A DNA stretch of 64,000 nucleotides from Lachnospiraceae bacterium (GTDB lineage: Bacteria; Bacillota; Clostridia; Lachnospirales; Lachnospiraceae). The translations under genes were made by a program, and so were the position numbers. Position 1 is the first letter of the stretch, and every line of letters starts with the position of its first letter. Positions 47,087-54,983 of this stretch are shown here, one piece after another. The DNA is taken from NCBI GenBank assembly GCA_910575555.1, contig CAJTFX010000003.1, positions 124,001 through 188,000 on the forward strand, written 5' to 3'. A model generated the notes under the pieces. It had not been told where the DNA came from and searched no databases. It saw nothing but the letters and a program-made list of their open reading frames with translations.

Positions 47087-48007
47087 ATGGGTACTCAAGA
47101 AAATGATAAAAAGGTCTTAATCTATTTTTATTATCTTGCTATTACAAGACAAAAAGAAGCATCGGACACATCTACATATGACATTGCGCAAATTATGAAT
47201 GTTTTTTCAAAAATGCTGGAATATACTTTGAAAAAGAGTCTGAAAGACAGAAGACAAGAGTTGACTTTTGCTGAAAAAGTTGTATGGCTGGATTCGTTTG
47301 AAGACATGGGAAATGGAAATTATAATATTACTTTTAAATCAGCAAAATACAATCATGTCCGTAATGAAATTAATACAGAAACAATGGAACCTTTAGGAAC
47401 AAGAAAACAGCGACGTGATGGAGATGAAGAAAAGACGCATCTTTGTATTAGATTAGCAGAGGGGCAGCAACGCTACTTGGCAGTGCATGAAAGTAATTAT
47501 TATGGCATCACAATAAATTGTATCATAAACTACTTAAACGAATGCTTTAAACGATTTAATGAGGAAACAGAAGAACAATATCATTATGAAGTATCCTATG
47601 AAATTATGCCGGGAGACGATTTCCTGACTTCTCTTAAAGAAGCAAAAACAATATCGGCGCTTACTCTTACAGTATATAAGGATAGTCTGCCAAATGAATT
47701 CATGTTGTTTGCGGGAAGAACTTCTGATATTGCGGATGATGTAGAAATCAAGATAAAAACACCGAAAAAGGGTGGAAAATTTCCAGATAATTTAATAAAG
47801 GCATATTATGAGGCTATGCAAGGTGATGGCAGGATAAAAAGAATTAAGGCAAGTGGTTCCAAAAAGCATGGAAGTTTTGAAGCATCTACGGATTTGATAA
47901 AGATGAAAAATTTTATTTCTGTTGGACGTTTAAGCACAACCGATGAGGTTGATAGTAATGACTTTTTTAACAAGGCGCAGGAATTCATTGAAACAAATAG
48001 GAGATAA
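47087..48007 (+). CDS. Unrecognised protein in the restriction operon (306 aa)
   Basis: ATG 47087 is chosen because GAGGAG lies eight bases upstream. The product is soluble and starts MGTQENDKKVLIYFYYLAIT. It has mixed alpha/beta character, with a segment KVVWLDSFEDMGNGNYNITF near residue 65 and a lysine-rich C-terminal half. The general style recalls DUF6731/DUF4747-type proteins found in phage-defence islands, but I cannot assign it to a family with confidence. It is 17 bases after res and three bases before a membrane-protein gene, so the four genes form one operon. No catalytic motif is obvious. Confidence 0.72.
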   Translation: MGTQENDKKVLIYFYYLAITRQKEASDTSTYDIAQIMNVFSKMLEYTLKKSLKDRRQELTFAEKVVWLDSFEDMGNGNYNITFKSAKYNHVRNEINTETMEPLGTRKQRRDGDEEKTHLCIRLAEGQQRYLAVHESNYYGITINCIINYLNECFKRFNEETEEQYHYEVSYEIMPGDDFLTSLKEAKTISALTLTVYKDSLPNEFMLFAGRTSDIADDVEIKIKTPKKGGKFPDNLIKAYYEAMQGDGRIKRIKASGSKKHGSFEASTDLIKMKNFISVGRLSTTDEVDSNDFFNKAQEFIETNRR

Positions 48008-48010
48008 AAT

Positions 48011-48553
48011 ATGAAAACTTTATTTATATTTCTGCCAATAAGAGATTATATAAAAACGAGGCGAAAGCTGTGGAGGCAATATCTTATTCCATTAGCGACG
48101 GGTATCTTCGTACTGATAGGCGCTTTTGCTATAGATGTTAGAGATGGCGTTGACATCGAAGCGGTATTTTCAGATTTTGTCGGTATTCAAATAAGTGGAA
48201 TTGCTACTTTGGTTTCTTTTTTATTAGCCATAATAACTATTTTGGTTTCTTCTGATAACGAAAATATAAGGAAATTGAAAAGTGAAAAGTCAAATGAGAT
48301 ACATTATAAAAAGCTTGGCAATGAACAACTCAGTTTGTTTCAGGTCTTGTTGTCCAATATTTCATACTATGTTATGGTAGAAATTATTTATATGATGATA
48401 TTGATCGCATATGTATTTTTAGCCCTGATTGTTCCAGCATCAGCTATAAAATGGCTCATTTCAATCAGTGTATTTTTCTTAATGCATATTTTGTTGGGCA
48501 TGATGGAATGTGTTACGCAAATGTATTTGACCTTTTGGAAGGATAAGAGATAA
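48011..48553 (+). CDS. Four-span membrane protein in the restriction operon (180 aa)
   Basis: AGGAGA lies six bases before ATG 48011, inside the end of the preceding gene. Four hydrophobic segments are visible (about residues 24-41, 58-80, 119-141, 147-166), with a charged loop of about 38 residues between the second and third (SSDNENIRKLKSEKSNEIHY). No signal peptide and no enzyme motif. The pairing of a soluble 300-residue protein with a small four-span membrane protein is the layout of two-gene membrane-effector defence systems (for example Kiwa), but homology is not claimed. Confidence 0.72.
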   Translation: MKTLFIFLPIRDYIKTRRKLWRQYLIPLATGIFVLIGAFAIDVRDGVDIEAVFSDFVGIQISGIATLVSFLLAIITILVSSDNENIRKLKSEKSNEIHYKKLGNEQLSLFQVLLSNISYYVMVEIIYMMILIAYVFLALIVPASAIKWLISISVFFLMHILLGMMECVTQMYLTFWKDKR

Positions 48554-48610
48554 TTTGTATCTGACAATGAATGATTTTATAATGAATTGATACATACTAT
48601 GGAGGAAAAG

Positions 48611-49702
48611 ATGAAAGCCGGCATCAAAAAGCAAGAGGTAAAATTTATCGTGACTGATGAATACAGGGAATGGATTGCTTTGATTAAAGACAGGATTAGA
48701 AACAGTCAGATTAAAGCATCTATTAAAGTGAATAGAGAACTATTAGAACTTTATTGGCATATTGGCGCGGATATCGTAAATCGGCAGAAACATTCAAAAT
48801 GGGGAGAAGGTCTTTTGCGGCAGATGAGTATTGATTTAAAAAAGACATTTCCTGATATGGCAGGATTTTCAGAAACGAATTTGAAAACGATGCGGCTATG
48901 GTACCGCTTTTATGCAAAAGCTGTAAATGGTCAACAAGTTGTAGACGAATTGAGGTCTGATGATATTTTCCGGCTGATAACAACAATTCCGTGGGGACAT
49001 AATCAGCGTATTATTTTTAAATGTAAAGATGTGCGTGAAGCTGTTTTTTATGCACAGTATATTTTAGAAAATAATTGGAGCCGGGATGTATTGGAACATC
49101 AGATTGAAAGCGGATTATATGAGCGTAAGGGAAAAGCCATTACGAATTTTAAGGATAAACTTCCTGCCAATGCTTCTGATTTGGCTGTACAGACATTAAA
49201 AGATCCATATAGTTTCGATTTTTTAACGATGCGAGATGATTATGATGAAAAAGAATTGGAAAATGCTCTGGTAAATCAAATTACACAGTTCCTGTTGGAG
49301 TTGGGAACGGGGTTCTCCTATGTGGGACGTCAGGTTCAGTTACGGGTTGGAGAGCGTGAATTTTATATTGATTTATTGTTTTACCATATTAAGCTGCATT
49401 GCTATGTTGTTGTGGAACTTAAAACAAAGAGATTTGAACCGGAGTATGTTGGAAAATTGAATTTTTATGTTACCGCAGTAAATAAACAATTAACAGGAGA
49501 TGGTGATAATCCGGCAATAGGCTTGCTTATTTGTAAAGATAAGGATAATGTTGTGGCAGAATATTCTTTGGAAGAAGTTTCGCAACCGATTGGTATTGCG
49601 GGATATGAATTAAGCAACGCTCTCAGCAAAGAATATCAACGCAGTCTTCCTACAATAGAAACGTTGGAATCTGAAGTTGCGAAAATGATGGATACAAAAT
49701 AG
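48611..49702 (+). CDS. YhcG/DUF1016-type PD-(D/E)xK nuclease
   Basis: A 363-residue protein. ATG 48611 has GGAGG five bases upstream; earlier in-frame starts exist at 48587 and 48599. The N-terminal helical domain reads LYWHIGADIVNRQKHSKWGE and FPDMAGFSETNLKTMRLWY, typical of DUF1016. The C-terminal nuclease core is FYIDLLFYH...VVVELKTKRFEPEYVGKLNF with the Asp, Glu and Lys of the active site. Such proteins are common in defence islands and mobile elements. Confidence 0.92.
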   Translation: MKAGIKKQEVKFIVTDEYREWIALIKDRIRNSQIKASIKVNRELLELYWHIGADIVNRQKHSKWGEGLLRQMSIDLKKTFPDMAGFSETNLKTMRLWYRFYAKAVNGQQVVDELRSDDIFRLITTIPWGHNQRIIFKCKDVREAVFYAQYILENNWSRDVLEHQIESGLYERKGKAITNFKDKLPANASDLAVQTLKDPYSFDFLTMRDDYDEKELENALVNQITQFLLELGTGFSYVGRQVQLRVGEREFYIDLLFYHIKLHCYVVVELKTKRFEPEYVGKLNFYVTAVNKQLTGDGDNPAIGLLICKDKDNVVAEYSLEEVSQPIGIAGYELSNALSKEYQRSLPTIETLESEVAKMMDTK

Positions 49703-49732
49703 TCTGCAAGTTGTAGACTATTTTGTATCCAT
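49688..49732. terminator. Long hairpin over the nuclease stop codon
   Basis: An 18-base perfect stem (ATGGATACAAAATAGTCT with its complement) and a nine-base loop; it contains the TAG stop of the YhcG gene. It acts as a terminator, possibly in both directions. Confidence 0.75.
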
Positions 49733-49898
49733 ATCGTTTGGTACTAAACTGTCAGAATTAATAAGTTATTTCTAAACCATTCCTAATGATTTATTATTGT
49801 AAAACTTCGTTCATATATGATGTAAGTGTGAGCAGTTTTACAAATAAAGAGCGAACGGGTTTATATTTTGACCAGTCCTCTATACAAAGAAAGATATA

Positions 49899-50138
49899 TT
49901 ACCACAACTCTAATGAGTCTTCCGCATCTATCCACATCTGCATACCGCCCTCAAGATACAGCGTTGCATATTCAAGGGGATTGTCTATTGCCAAAGCATT
50001 TAAGGTATATTCAGAGTATGGTGTTGTTTATAATCCTTCTTCTGCTTTTCCGCAGTCTATCCGTAAAACATATCCGTCAAAAGTGGTTACATCAATACTG
50101 TTATGGATCATATTATATGTTGCATGAATAAACCTCAT
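49899..50138 (-). pseudogene. DUF6061-like small gene with premature stop
   Basis: On the minus strand ATG 50138 starts MRFIHATYNMIHNSIDVTTF, running to GKAEEGL and an in-frame TAA (50028-50030). The same frame continues TTPYSEYTLNALAIDNPLEY and a Met/Trp-containing tail to a stop at 49899. The pattern of HATYN, an Asp-Gly turn, EEGL and a final PLEYA helix recalls the DUF6061 family (from memory). The stop truncates it to 36 residues. Confidence 0.6.
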
Positions 50139-50245
50139 ATCTTTTTTCGTCCTTTCTTCTTGTGTTTTGGAGAAATTTGTGAAAGCATTCCAATCAGTTC
50201 TTCCTGTCCTGTTCAATTCATGTTATAATTTGTTACAGGTTTTTC

Positions 50246-50267
50246 TTTCCCTTATTTTTGCCCTTAT
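50246..50267 (+). repeat. Right end repeat of the element
   Basis: TTTCCCTTATTTTTGCCCTT followed by AT, 21 of 22 bases equal to 39033-39054. It is followed by GAGGGCAAAGG, AAGGGAAAGT and AAGGGCAA up to 50323, an array of related short sites in the opposite sense. Confidence 0.6.
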
Positions 50268-50323
50268 GAAGGTTCGTAACATGAGGGCAAAGGATATAAC
50301 ACAAGGGAAAGTATAAGGGCAAG

Positions 50324-50657
50324 CTCACTTGTTATAAATTTAGCATTTACAAGGGTTTGCGGACTTTTTGAAGATAAGATATAACAGTTATTAAATGCTA
50401 TAAAAAGTGTCTTATCAGAATTCCGATTTGTATAATTGTAATGTGTTTGAAAATACTGTGAAAATGTTACCTGCAGCAGCCAGAGAGAACAATCTTGAAG
50501 TTATTTCAATTCATCTTTTGAAAAAGAAGAATATTATCTTCCGTATCGTTAATAAACGGCGAAAAATGCACCCGTGAGAGCAGCCGCGGTATAAATTCAT
50601 TCCATTTTCAGCAAATAATATCTCTTTTGCTTTCACGAAGTGCATGGTCTGTCCTCC
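50324..50657. other. Gene-free junction with a possible gene fragment
   Basis: Between the element end and the clbS-like gene. On the + strand an open frame without a convincing start (about 50400-50579) reads VFENTVKMLPAAARENNLEV, ISIHLLKKKNIIFRIVNKRR and a stop. It looks like the end of a protein cut by the insertion, but I do not recognise the family. No promoter or RNA gene is seen. Confidence 0.3.
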
Positions 50658-51200
50658 CTACATGCTGGCGCAATTTTTCCTGTGTGCTTTCAGTTTTTTC
50701 ATTGCCCAGTCATAATGACTTGCGGTAACGCTGACGAAATAAGAGCCCAGGGTGCTTCCTCCTACCCATTGATAAACGCCTTTCGAAAACAATTCCTCAT
50801 TTGAAAAAGTTTCCGCCAGTTTTATTACTTCGCCATGAGAGCGCTGAAACATATTCTTTGCATCCTCTAAGGAGGTAGACTGGTGTTTTTTCCAAAATTC
50901 CACATTCATATCTCCATAGGTTTTCCAATTATAAGGCTCCGGGAGAAACGGCTTATGTTCGCCATTCTGATTGGATTGTACCCAGTGTAACAAAAGCTGA
51001 TGCCATTCATAGAGATGGATGAAAATATCACGAAGATTTTTATCTCTGTTCCAATGAGCCTCTTTCTTTTTTTCATCATGTGAAAAATCAAAGGAAGTCT
51101 CTAATTCTTGTTCTGTTAATCCGGAAACAAGAGTGTGTAACTTTTCATAATTAGCGGCTGCGGCTGTCAGTAAATCTGTTTTTGTTGTTGGTCTGCTCAT
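50658..51200 (-). CDS. ClbS/DfsB family four-helix protein
   Basis: A 180-residue protein; ATG 51200 has AAGGGA seven bases upstream. The pattern MSRPTTKTDLLTAAAANYEK, LIRDIFIHLYEWHQLL-like helices (here RDIFIHLYEWHQLLLHW) and SHYDWAMKKLK is the DinB-like ClbS/DfsB (DUF1706) family. ClbS of E. coli protects against colibactin by hydrolysing its cyclopropane; most relatives have no known substrate. It follows the YafY-type regulator gene and a perfect TGACAC palindrome, so it is probably regulated by it. Confidence 0.88.
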   Translation of the reverse strand: MSRPTTKTDLLTAAAANYEKLHTLVSGLTEQELETSFDFSHDEKKKEAHWNRDKNLRDIFIHLYEWHQLLLHWVQSNQNGEHKPFLPEPYNWKTYGDMNVEFWKKHQSTSLEDAKNMFQRSHGEVIKLAETFSNEELFSKGVYQWVGGSTLGSYFVSVTASHYDWAMKKLKAHRKNCASM

Positions 51201-51263
51201 AGTTCGTTCCCTTTCGTTTTTAATTATAATAGGATTTACAGGAAAATGATACCACACATATCC

Positions 51264-51278
51264 TGACACCTTGTGTCA
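51264..51278. promoter_or_regulatory. Palindromic operator TGACAC-CTT-GTGTCA
   Basis: A perfect 6+3+6 palindrome between the regulator and the clbS-like gene; a variant lies at 52260-52274 upstream of the regulator. Probable binding site of the YafY-type protein. Confidence 0.6.
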
Positions 51279-51322
51279 AGATTTATATCTTTCGGGCATT
51301 CCATTATGACTCTTTGGCCGTT

Positions 51323-52219
51323 TCACAAGGTATATTTTTCATAGATTTTCTTTGCCTGCTCTGCCACGATGTCTTTAAGATACGCAGGCTCTATAATATC
51401 TACCTGGGTTCCGAATGACAATAAATACCCTATTAGCCATGCGTCCTCTGGCATTTCTATAGATACGATTAAATCTCCATTTTCTTTTCTGCTGATCCTC
51501 GTTTTGTCAAATTCATCATAAACACGGTAAGCCATATTTTTCGGGAAACGCAGTACAATTGTATGGTAGGATTGCGCCAGTGTTTCGTCCGGTTCCGGGA
51601 AAGAATTTTTGCAGAAACTTTCCGTGAGAATTTCTAAATCTATCATGCGGGTCAGCTTAAAAATACGATAATCCTGTTTTTTTGTACAATATGCTTTTAA
51701 ATACCACGACATAGACTTATAGGATATTTTAAAGGGCTGGACAATTCTTTCGCTAATTGTTCCATAGGAATTTGCATAAGTTATTTTTACGCATTTTTGA
51801 TGAATTATGGCTGATTGCAGCAATTTAAATTTCTCATTGTCGGTTCCGTTATCGCCCCATCTGGAAAAATCCACTTCAAGCCAGTTTTCCGAATTCATAT
51901 GAAAGATGGCAGAAAGCTTCTGCAATGTTTGATTGCTGCCAAGATTGTTTGCAGAATTGATACTTTGCAGGGCTGTCAGAATTTCCTGCTTTTCTTCTTC
52001 TGACAGCACCGCTTTATCTAAAACAAAATCATTCATCAGATAAATGCCGCCGTTTCGCCCTGCCTCTGCATAAACAGGAATACCCGCGCCGCTTAGGGCG
52101 TCAATATCCCTGTAAATCGTCCTTACGGACACTTCAAATTTTTCTGCTAATTCTGGAGCAGTGGCCCGTCCTTTATCAAGTAAATGATACACAATTTTAA
52201 ATAATCTGCTTTCCTGCAT
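51323..52219 (-). CDS. YafY-type HTH/WYL-domain regulator
   Basis: A 298-residue protein. Residues 1-60 are a DeoR-like winged helix (LDKGRATAPELAEKFEVSVR and TIYRDIDALSGAGIPVY). The middle is a WYL-type domain (about 135-215, with MSWYLKAYCTKKQDYRIFKL) and the C-terminal part a WCX-like extension (residues about 230-295). WYL domains bind ligands or nucleic acid. It is encoded on the same strand just before the clbS-like gene, with matching palindromes in front of both. Confidence 0.9.
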   Translation of the reverse strand: MQESRLFKIVYHLLDKGRATAPELAEKFEVSVRTIYRDIDALSGAGIPVYAEAGRNGGIYLMNDFVLDKAVLSEEEKQEILTALQSINSANNLGSNQTLQKLSAIFHMNSENWLEVDFSRWGDNGTDNEKFKLLQSAIIHQKCVKITYANSYGTISERIVQPFKISYKSMSWYLKAYCTKKQDYRIFKLTRMIDLEILTESFCKNSFPEPDETLAQSYHTIVLRFPKNMAYRVYDEFDKTRISRKENGDLIVSIEMPEDAWLIGYLLSFGTQVDIIEPAYLKDIVAEQAKKIYEKYTL

Positions 52220-52236
52220 TGCCGGTTCCTCCTCGT

Positions 52237-52274
52237 ATAATAGAATACCATCAAAATCCTGACACTATATGGCA
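52237..52274 (-). promoter_or_regulatory. Promoter and operator of the YafY-type gene
   Basis: On the minus strand GTGTCA (complement of 52260-52265), 17 bases and TATTAT (complement of 52237-52242). The -35 is half of the imperfect palindrome TGACAC-TAT-ATGGCA (52260-52274), which resembles the site at 51264, so autorepression is likely. Confidence 0.5.
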
Positions 52275-52430
52275 ACATTTATTATAATCATTTTTCTGCT
52301 CATTTCAAGCTACGTACCGCCCAACGGTTCAAATATTAGTTTGTATCTTGAAAATTCTCTGTGATTAAGATAAGATTAACAATGTAAAACCTACGTCTGT
52401 AGCGAAAAATCCCGAATCGAGGTACATTTC

Positions 52431-53519
52431 ATGATAGAAAAATTCCCTTTTAAACAAACGGTAGCCCCTTTGCTTGAGTGGTTTCAGAACAATGCAAGAA
52501 CCCTGCCCTGGCGGGAGTCTCCAACCCCTTACCATGTCTGGGTATCTGAAATTATGCTTCAGCAGACCAGAGTAGAAGCAGTGAAACCGTACTTTGAACG
52601 ATTTATCAAAGCGCTGCCTGAAATTGCCGCTCTGGCAGAATGTGAAGAAGAAAGGCTGCTGAAATTATGGGAGGGCTTAGGCTACTATAACAGGGTCCGG
52701 AATATGCAGGCAGCGGCCCAAACAGTGGTGCAGGAACATGGAGGCCAGCTGCCGGCAGATTATGAAAAGCTGTTGAAATTAAAGGGAATCGGCCATTATA
52801 CCGCAGGAGCCATTGCCTCCATTGCCTATGGAATTCCGGTTCCGGCGGTGGACGGGAATGTTCTTCGGATTATCACAAGAGTATCCGCAGATGATTCTGA
52901 CATTATGAAGCAGTCCTTCAGGACAAAAGCGGAGAATGTTTTGCAGGAGGTGATTCCAGAAGAGCAGGCCGGTTCTTTCAACCAGGCCTTGATGGAGTTG
53001 GGCGCCACAGTCTGTCTGCCAGGCGGCGCGCCCCGGTGTGAAGTATGCCCCTGGGGAGGTTTCTGCGAATCTAAAAAACAGGATCTCTGGACAAGGATTC
53101 CGGTAAAAAGCAAAGCCAAACCCAGAAAAATCGAAGAAAAAACAGTGTTTATCATACAGGATGAAGAAAAAATCGTCCTTCGCAAAAGACCGGCCCGGGG
53201 ACTTTTGGCAGGTTTGTATGAATTTCCCAATACCGGCGGCCATCTGACGGAGGATGAGGCGCTGCGTTGGCTGAAGGAACAGAATTTATCGCCTATCCGT
53301 ATTCAGAAGCTGGAGCCGGCAAAGCATATTTTTTCCCACGTGGAATGGCATATGACCGGATATGTGATCCGTGTGGACGAGCTTTCCCGGCAGAAGGGAA
53401 ACATGATGTTTGTGGAACGGGCAGAGTCGGAGGAGCGTTATCCTATTCCGGCGGCTTTTGGCGCATATACAAAATATATGAAGATCCGCCTGGGCAATGA
53501 GAAGTTTTCAGATGATTAA
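52431..53519 (+). CDS. mutY: A/G-specific adenine glycosylase
   Basis: A 362-residue MutY, which removes adenine opposite 8-oxoguanine. Catalytic Glu40 is in WVSEIMLQQTRVEAV and Asp141 in PVPAVDGNVLRI, within the helix-hairpin-helix region LKGIGHYTAGAIASIAYG. The iron-sulfur cysteines are Cys195, 203, 206 and 212 (one residue longer in the first gap than the textbook C-x6-C). The C-terminal NUDIX-like domain (about 235-350) checks the oxidised base. Confidence 0.96.
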   Translation: MIEKFPFKQTVAPLLEWFQNNARTLPWRESPTPYHVWVSEIMLQQTRVEAVKPYFERFIKALPEIAALAECEEERLLKLWEGLGYYNRVRNMQAAAQTVVQEHGGQLPADYEKLLKLKGIGHYTAGAIASIAYGIPVPAVDGNVLRIITRVSADDSDIMKQSFRTKAENVLQEVIPEEQAGSFNQALMELGATVCLPGGAPRCEVCPWGGFCESKKQDLWTRIPVKSKAKPRKIEEKTVFIIQDEEKIVLRKRPARGLLAGLYEFPNTGGHLTEDEALRWLKEQNLSPIRIQKLEPAKHIFSHVEWHMTGYVIRVDELSRQKGNMMFVERAESEERYPIPAAFGAYTKYMKIRLGNEKFSDD

Positions 53520-53527
53520 AAAAGAGG

Positions 53528-53556
53528 AGCCGGTGCGCTGTTTTGCACCGGCTTTC
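53528..53556 (+). terminator. Terminator after mutY
   Basis: Stem AGCCGGTGC with GCACCGGCT, loop GCTGTTTT, then TTTC. A second small hairpin, CCTTGCC-CGAA-GGCAAGG, lies 60 bases on. Confidence 0.85.
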
Positions 53557-53757
53557 ATATGAAAAAGATTTATATAAAAAAGTGAGGATACACTGTTTTA
53601 TCGGGAGGACCTTGCCCGAAGGCAAGGCTATGAAAAAGATATTCATTTATGAAAGAAGTAATGTTTTCTTCTATGGTTGTTAGTATAGAGGCTAAATGTG
53701 ACTTCGGTGTGTTAATAATATGAGAAATATGTAAAAAATATATGAACAAATTTTATT

Positions 53758-53785
53758 TTGATTCCTGGGGCAAAATGTGTATAAT
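53758..53785 (+). promoter_or_regulatory. Promoter for the first glycosyltransferase
   Basis: TTGATT at 53758-53763, 16-base spacer, TATAAT at 53780-53785, about 50 bases before the gene. Confidence 0.6.
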
Positions 53786-53835
53786 AAAAAAGTATGGTCT
53801 TATCATAGTGAATGTAAAAACAAAGGAGAAGAGGC

Positions 53836-54852
53836 ATGAAATTATTATCAGTTGCAATTCCAAGTTACAATTCAGAGGATTATTTGGAGCATTGTATAGA
53901 ATCACTGCTGGTTGGCGGGGAGGATGTGGAAATAATTGTGGTAGACGACGGTTCGAAGGATCGGACGGCAGAAATCGCAGACAAATATGCTGAGAATTAT
54001 CCCACCATCGTGAAAGCCATTCATCAGGAAAACGGCGGACACGGAGAAGCGGTCAATGCGGGAATCCGCAATGCTTCCGGACTTTATTTCAAAGTGGTGG
54101 ACAGCGACGACTGGGTGGACGGGGAAGCATACAGGCAAATCCTGTCTGCTTTGCGGGAATTATCCGGAGGAAAAACAGTTCTGGATATGTTAATCAGCAA
54201 CTTTGTCTATGAAAAAGAAGGGGCAAAACATAAAAAAGTAATGAAATATACAGGAACCCTTCCGGAAGGCAGGATTTTCGGCTGGAATGACGCAAAGCAT
54301 TTCCGCAAAGGCCAGTATATCCTGATGCATTCTGTGATTTACCGTACCCAGCTTCTTCGGGAATGCGGACTGGAGCTGCCGAAGCATACTTTTTATGTAG
54401 ATAACCTTTTTGTTTATGTTCCGCTGCCCTATGTGAAAAACATGTATTATCTGAATGTGGATTTTTACCGCTATTTTATCGGCAGGGAGGATCAGTCTGT
54501 GAATGAGAAAGTGATGATTCAGCGGATTGATCAGCAGATTAAGGTAAACAAAATTATGGTGGAAACGGTGGATTTGTGGAAACTTCCCAACCGCAGGCTT
54601 CGGAAATATATGTTTAATTATCTGGAAATTATTACGGTGGTGTCGACGATTATGCTGATCCGTTCCGGCACCAGGGAGAATTTAGAGAAGAAGAGGGAGC
54701 TCTGGAAATATCTGAAAAATTATGACATTCGTCTGTTCTGGCATCTGAGAAACGGAATTATGGGCCAGGCCATGAACCTGCCGGGAAAGGGCGGAAGAAA
54801 AATATCAGTTGCCGCCTATAAAATATCCCAGAAGGTGGTTGGATTTAATTAG
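53836..54852 (+). CDS. Family 2 glycosyltransferase
   Basis: A 338-residue GT-A enzyme: AIPSYNSEDYLEHCIESLL at the N-terminus, EIIVVDDGSKDRT, ENGGHGEAVNAG and the metal and sugar-nucleotide motif VVDSDDW (Asp89-Asp92). The C-terminal part, including NEKVMIQRIDQQI, is shared with the second glycosyltransferase at 60337. It has no membrane spans and probably transfers a sugar to an envelope glycan or lipid; acceptor unknown. Single-gene unit. Confidence 0.9.
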   Translation: MKLLSVAIPSYNSEDYLEHCIESLLVGGEDVEIIVVDDGSKDRTAEIADKYAENYPTIVKAIHQENGGHGEAVNAGIRNASGLYFKVVDSDDWVDGEAYRQILSALRELSGGKTVLDMLISNFVYEKEGAKHKKVMKYTGTLPEGRIFGWNDAKHFRKGQYILMHSVIYRTQLLRECGLELPKHTFYVDNLFVYVPLPYVKNMYYLNVDFYRYFIGREDQSVNEKVMIQRIDQQIKVNKIMVETVDLWKLPNRRLRKYMFNYLEIITVVSTIMLIRSGTRENLEKKRELWKYLKNYDIRLFWHLRNGIMGQAMNLPGKGGRKISVAAYKISQKVVGFN

Positions 54853-54948
54853 AAGGAAGAATCTGACTGGCGCTGAAACAAAAACATAATTGCAGGCGAA
54901 TGCAGCGACGAACAGATAAAGAAACAGATAAAGAAAGTTAATTGATTC

Positions 54949-54977
54949 TTGACAGCCTTTGAAATATGAATTATAAT
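54949..54977 (+). promoter_or_regulatory. Perfect sigma-A promoter
   Basis: TTGACA (54949-54954), 17-base spacer, TATAAT (54972-54977): both boxes exact. It faces no coding region but a short segment that ends in a strong terminator. Confidence 0.85.
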
Positions 54978-54983
54978 TTCAGG

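Larger units (their letters stand above)
39033..50323. mobile_element. Integrated mobilizable element carrying defence genes (about 11.3 kb)
   Basis: Bounded on the left by TTTCCCTTGTTTTTGCCCTT (39033 on) next to the outward-ending integrase and on the right by the near-identical 22-bp repeat at 50246-50267 plus further AAGGGAAAGT and AAGGGCAA motifs up to about 50323. Contents: integrase, XRE regulator, excisionase, oriT-like hairpins, broken MobV relaxase, type III restriction-modification genes, two unknown genes, YhcG-type nuclease, broken DUF6061-like gene. Exact ends are not resolved. Confidence 0.7.

Noticed and set aside
47087-48553. Calling the unknown pair Kiwa (kwaA/kwaB)
   Set aside because: Only the sizes and the four-span layout are similar; gene order is reversed and no sequence motif can be matched by eye.
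49786-50127. Plus-strand open frame of 113 codons after the nuclease gene
   Set aside because: It lacks a ribosome site and overlaps the better-supported minus-strand DUF6061-like frame.
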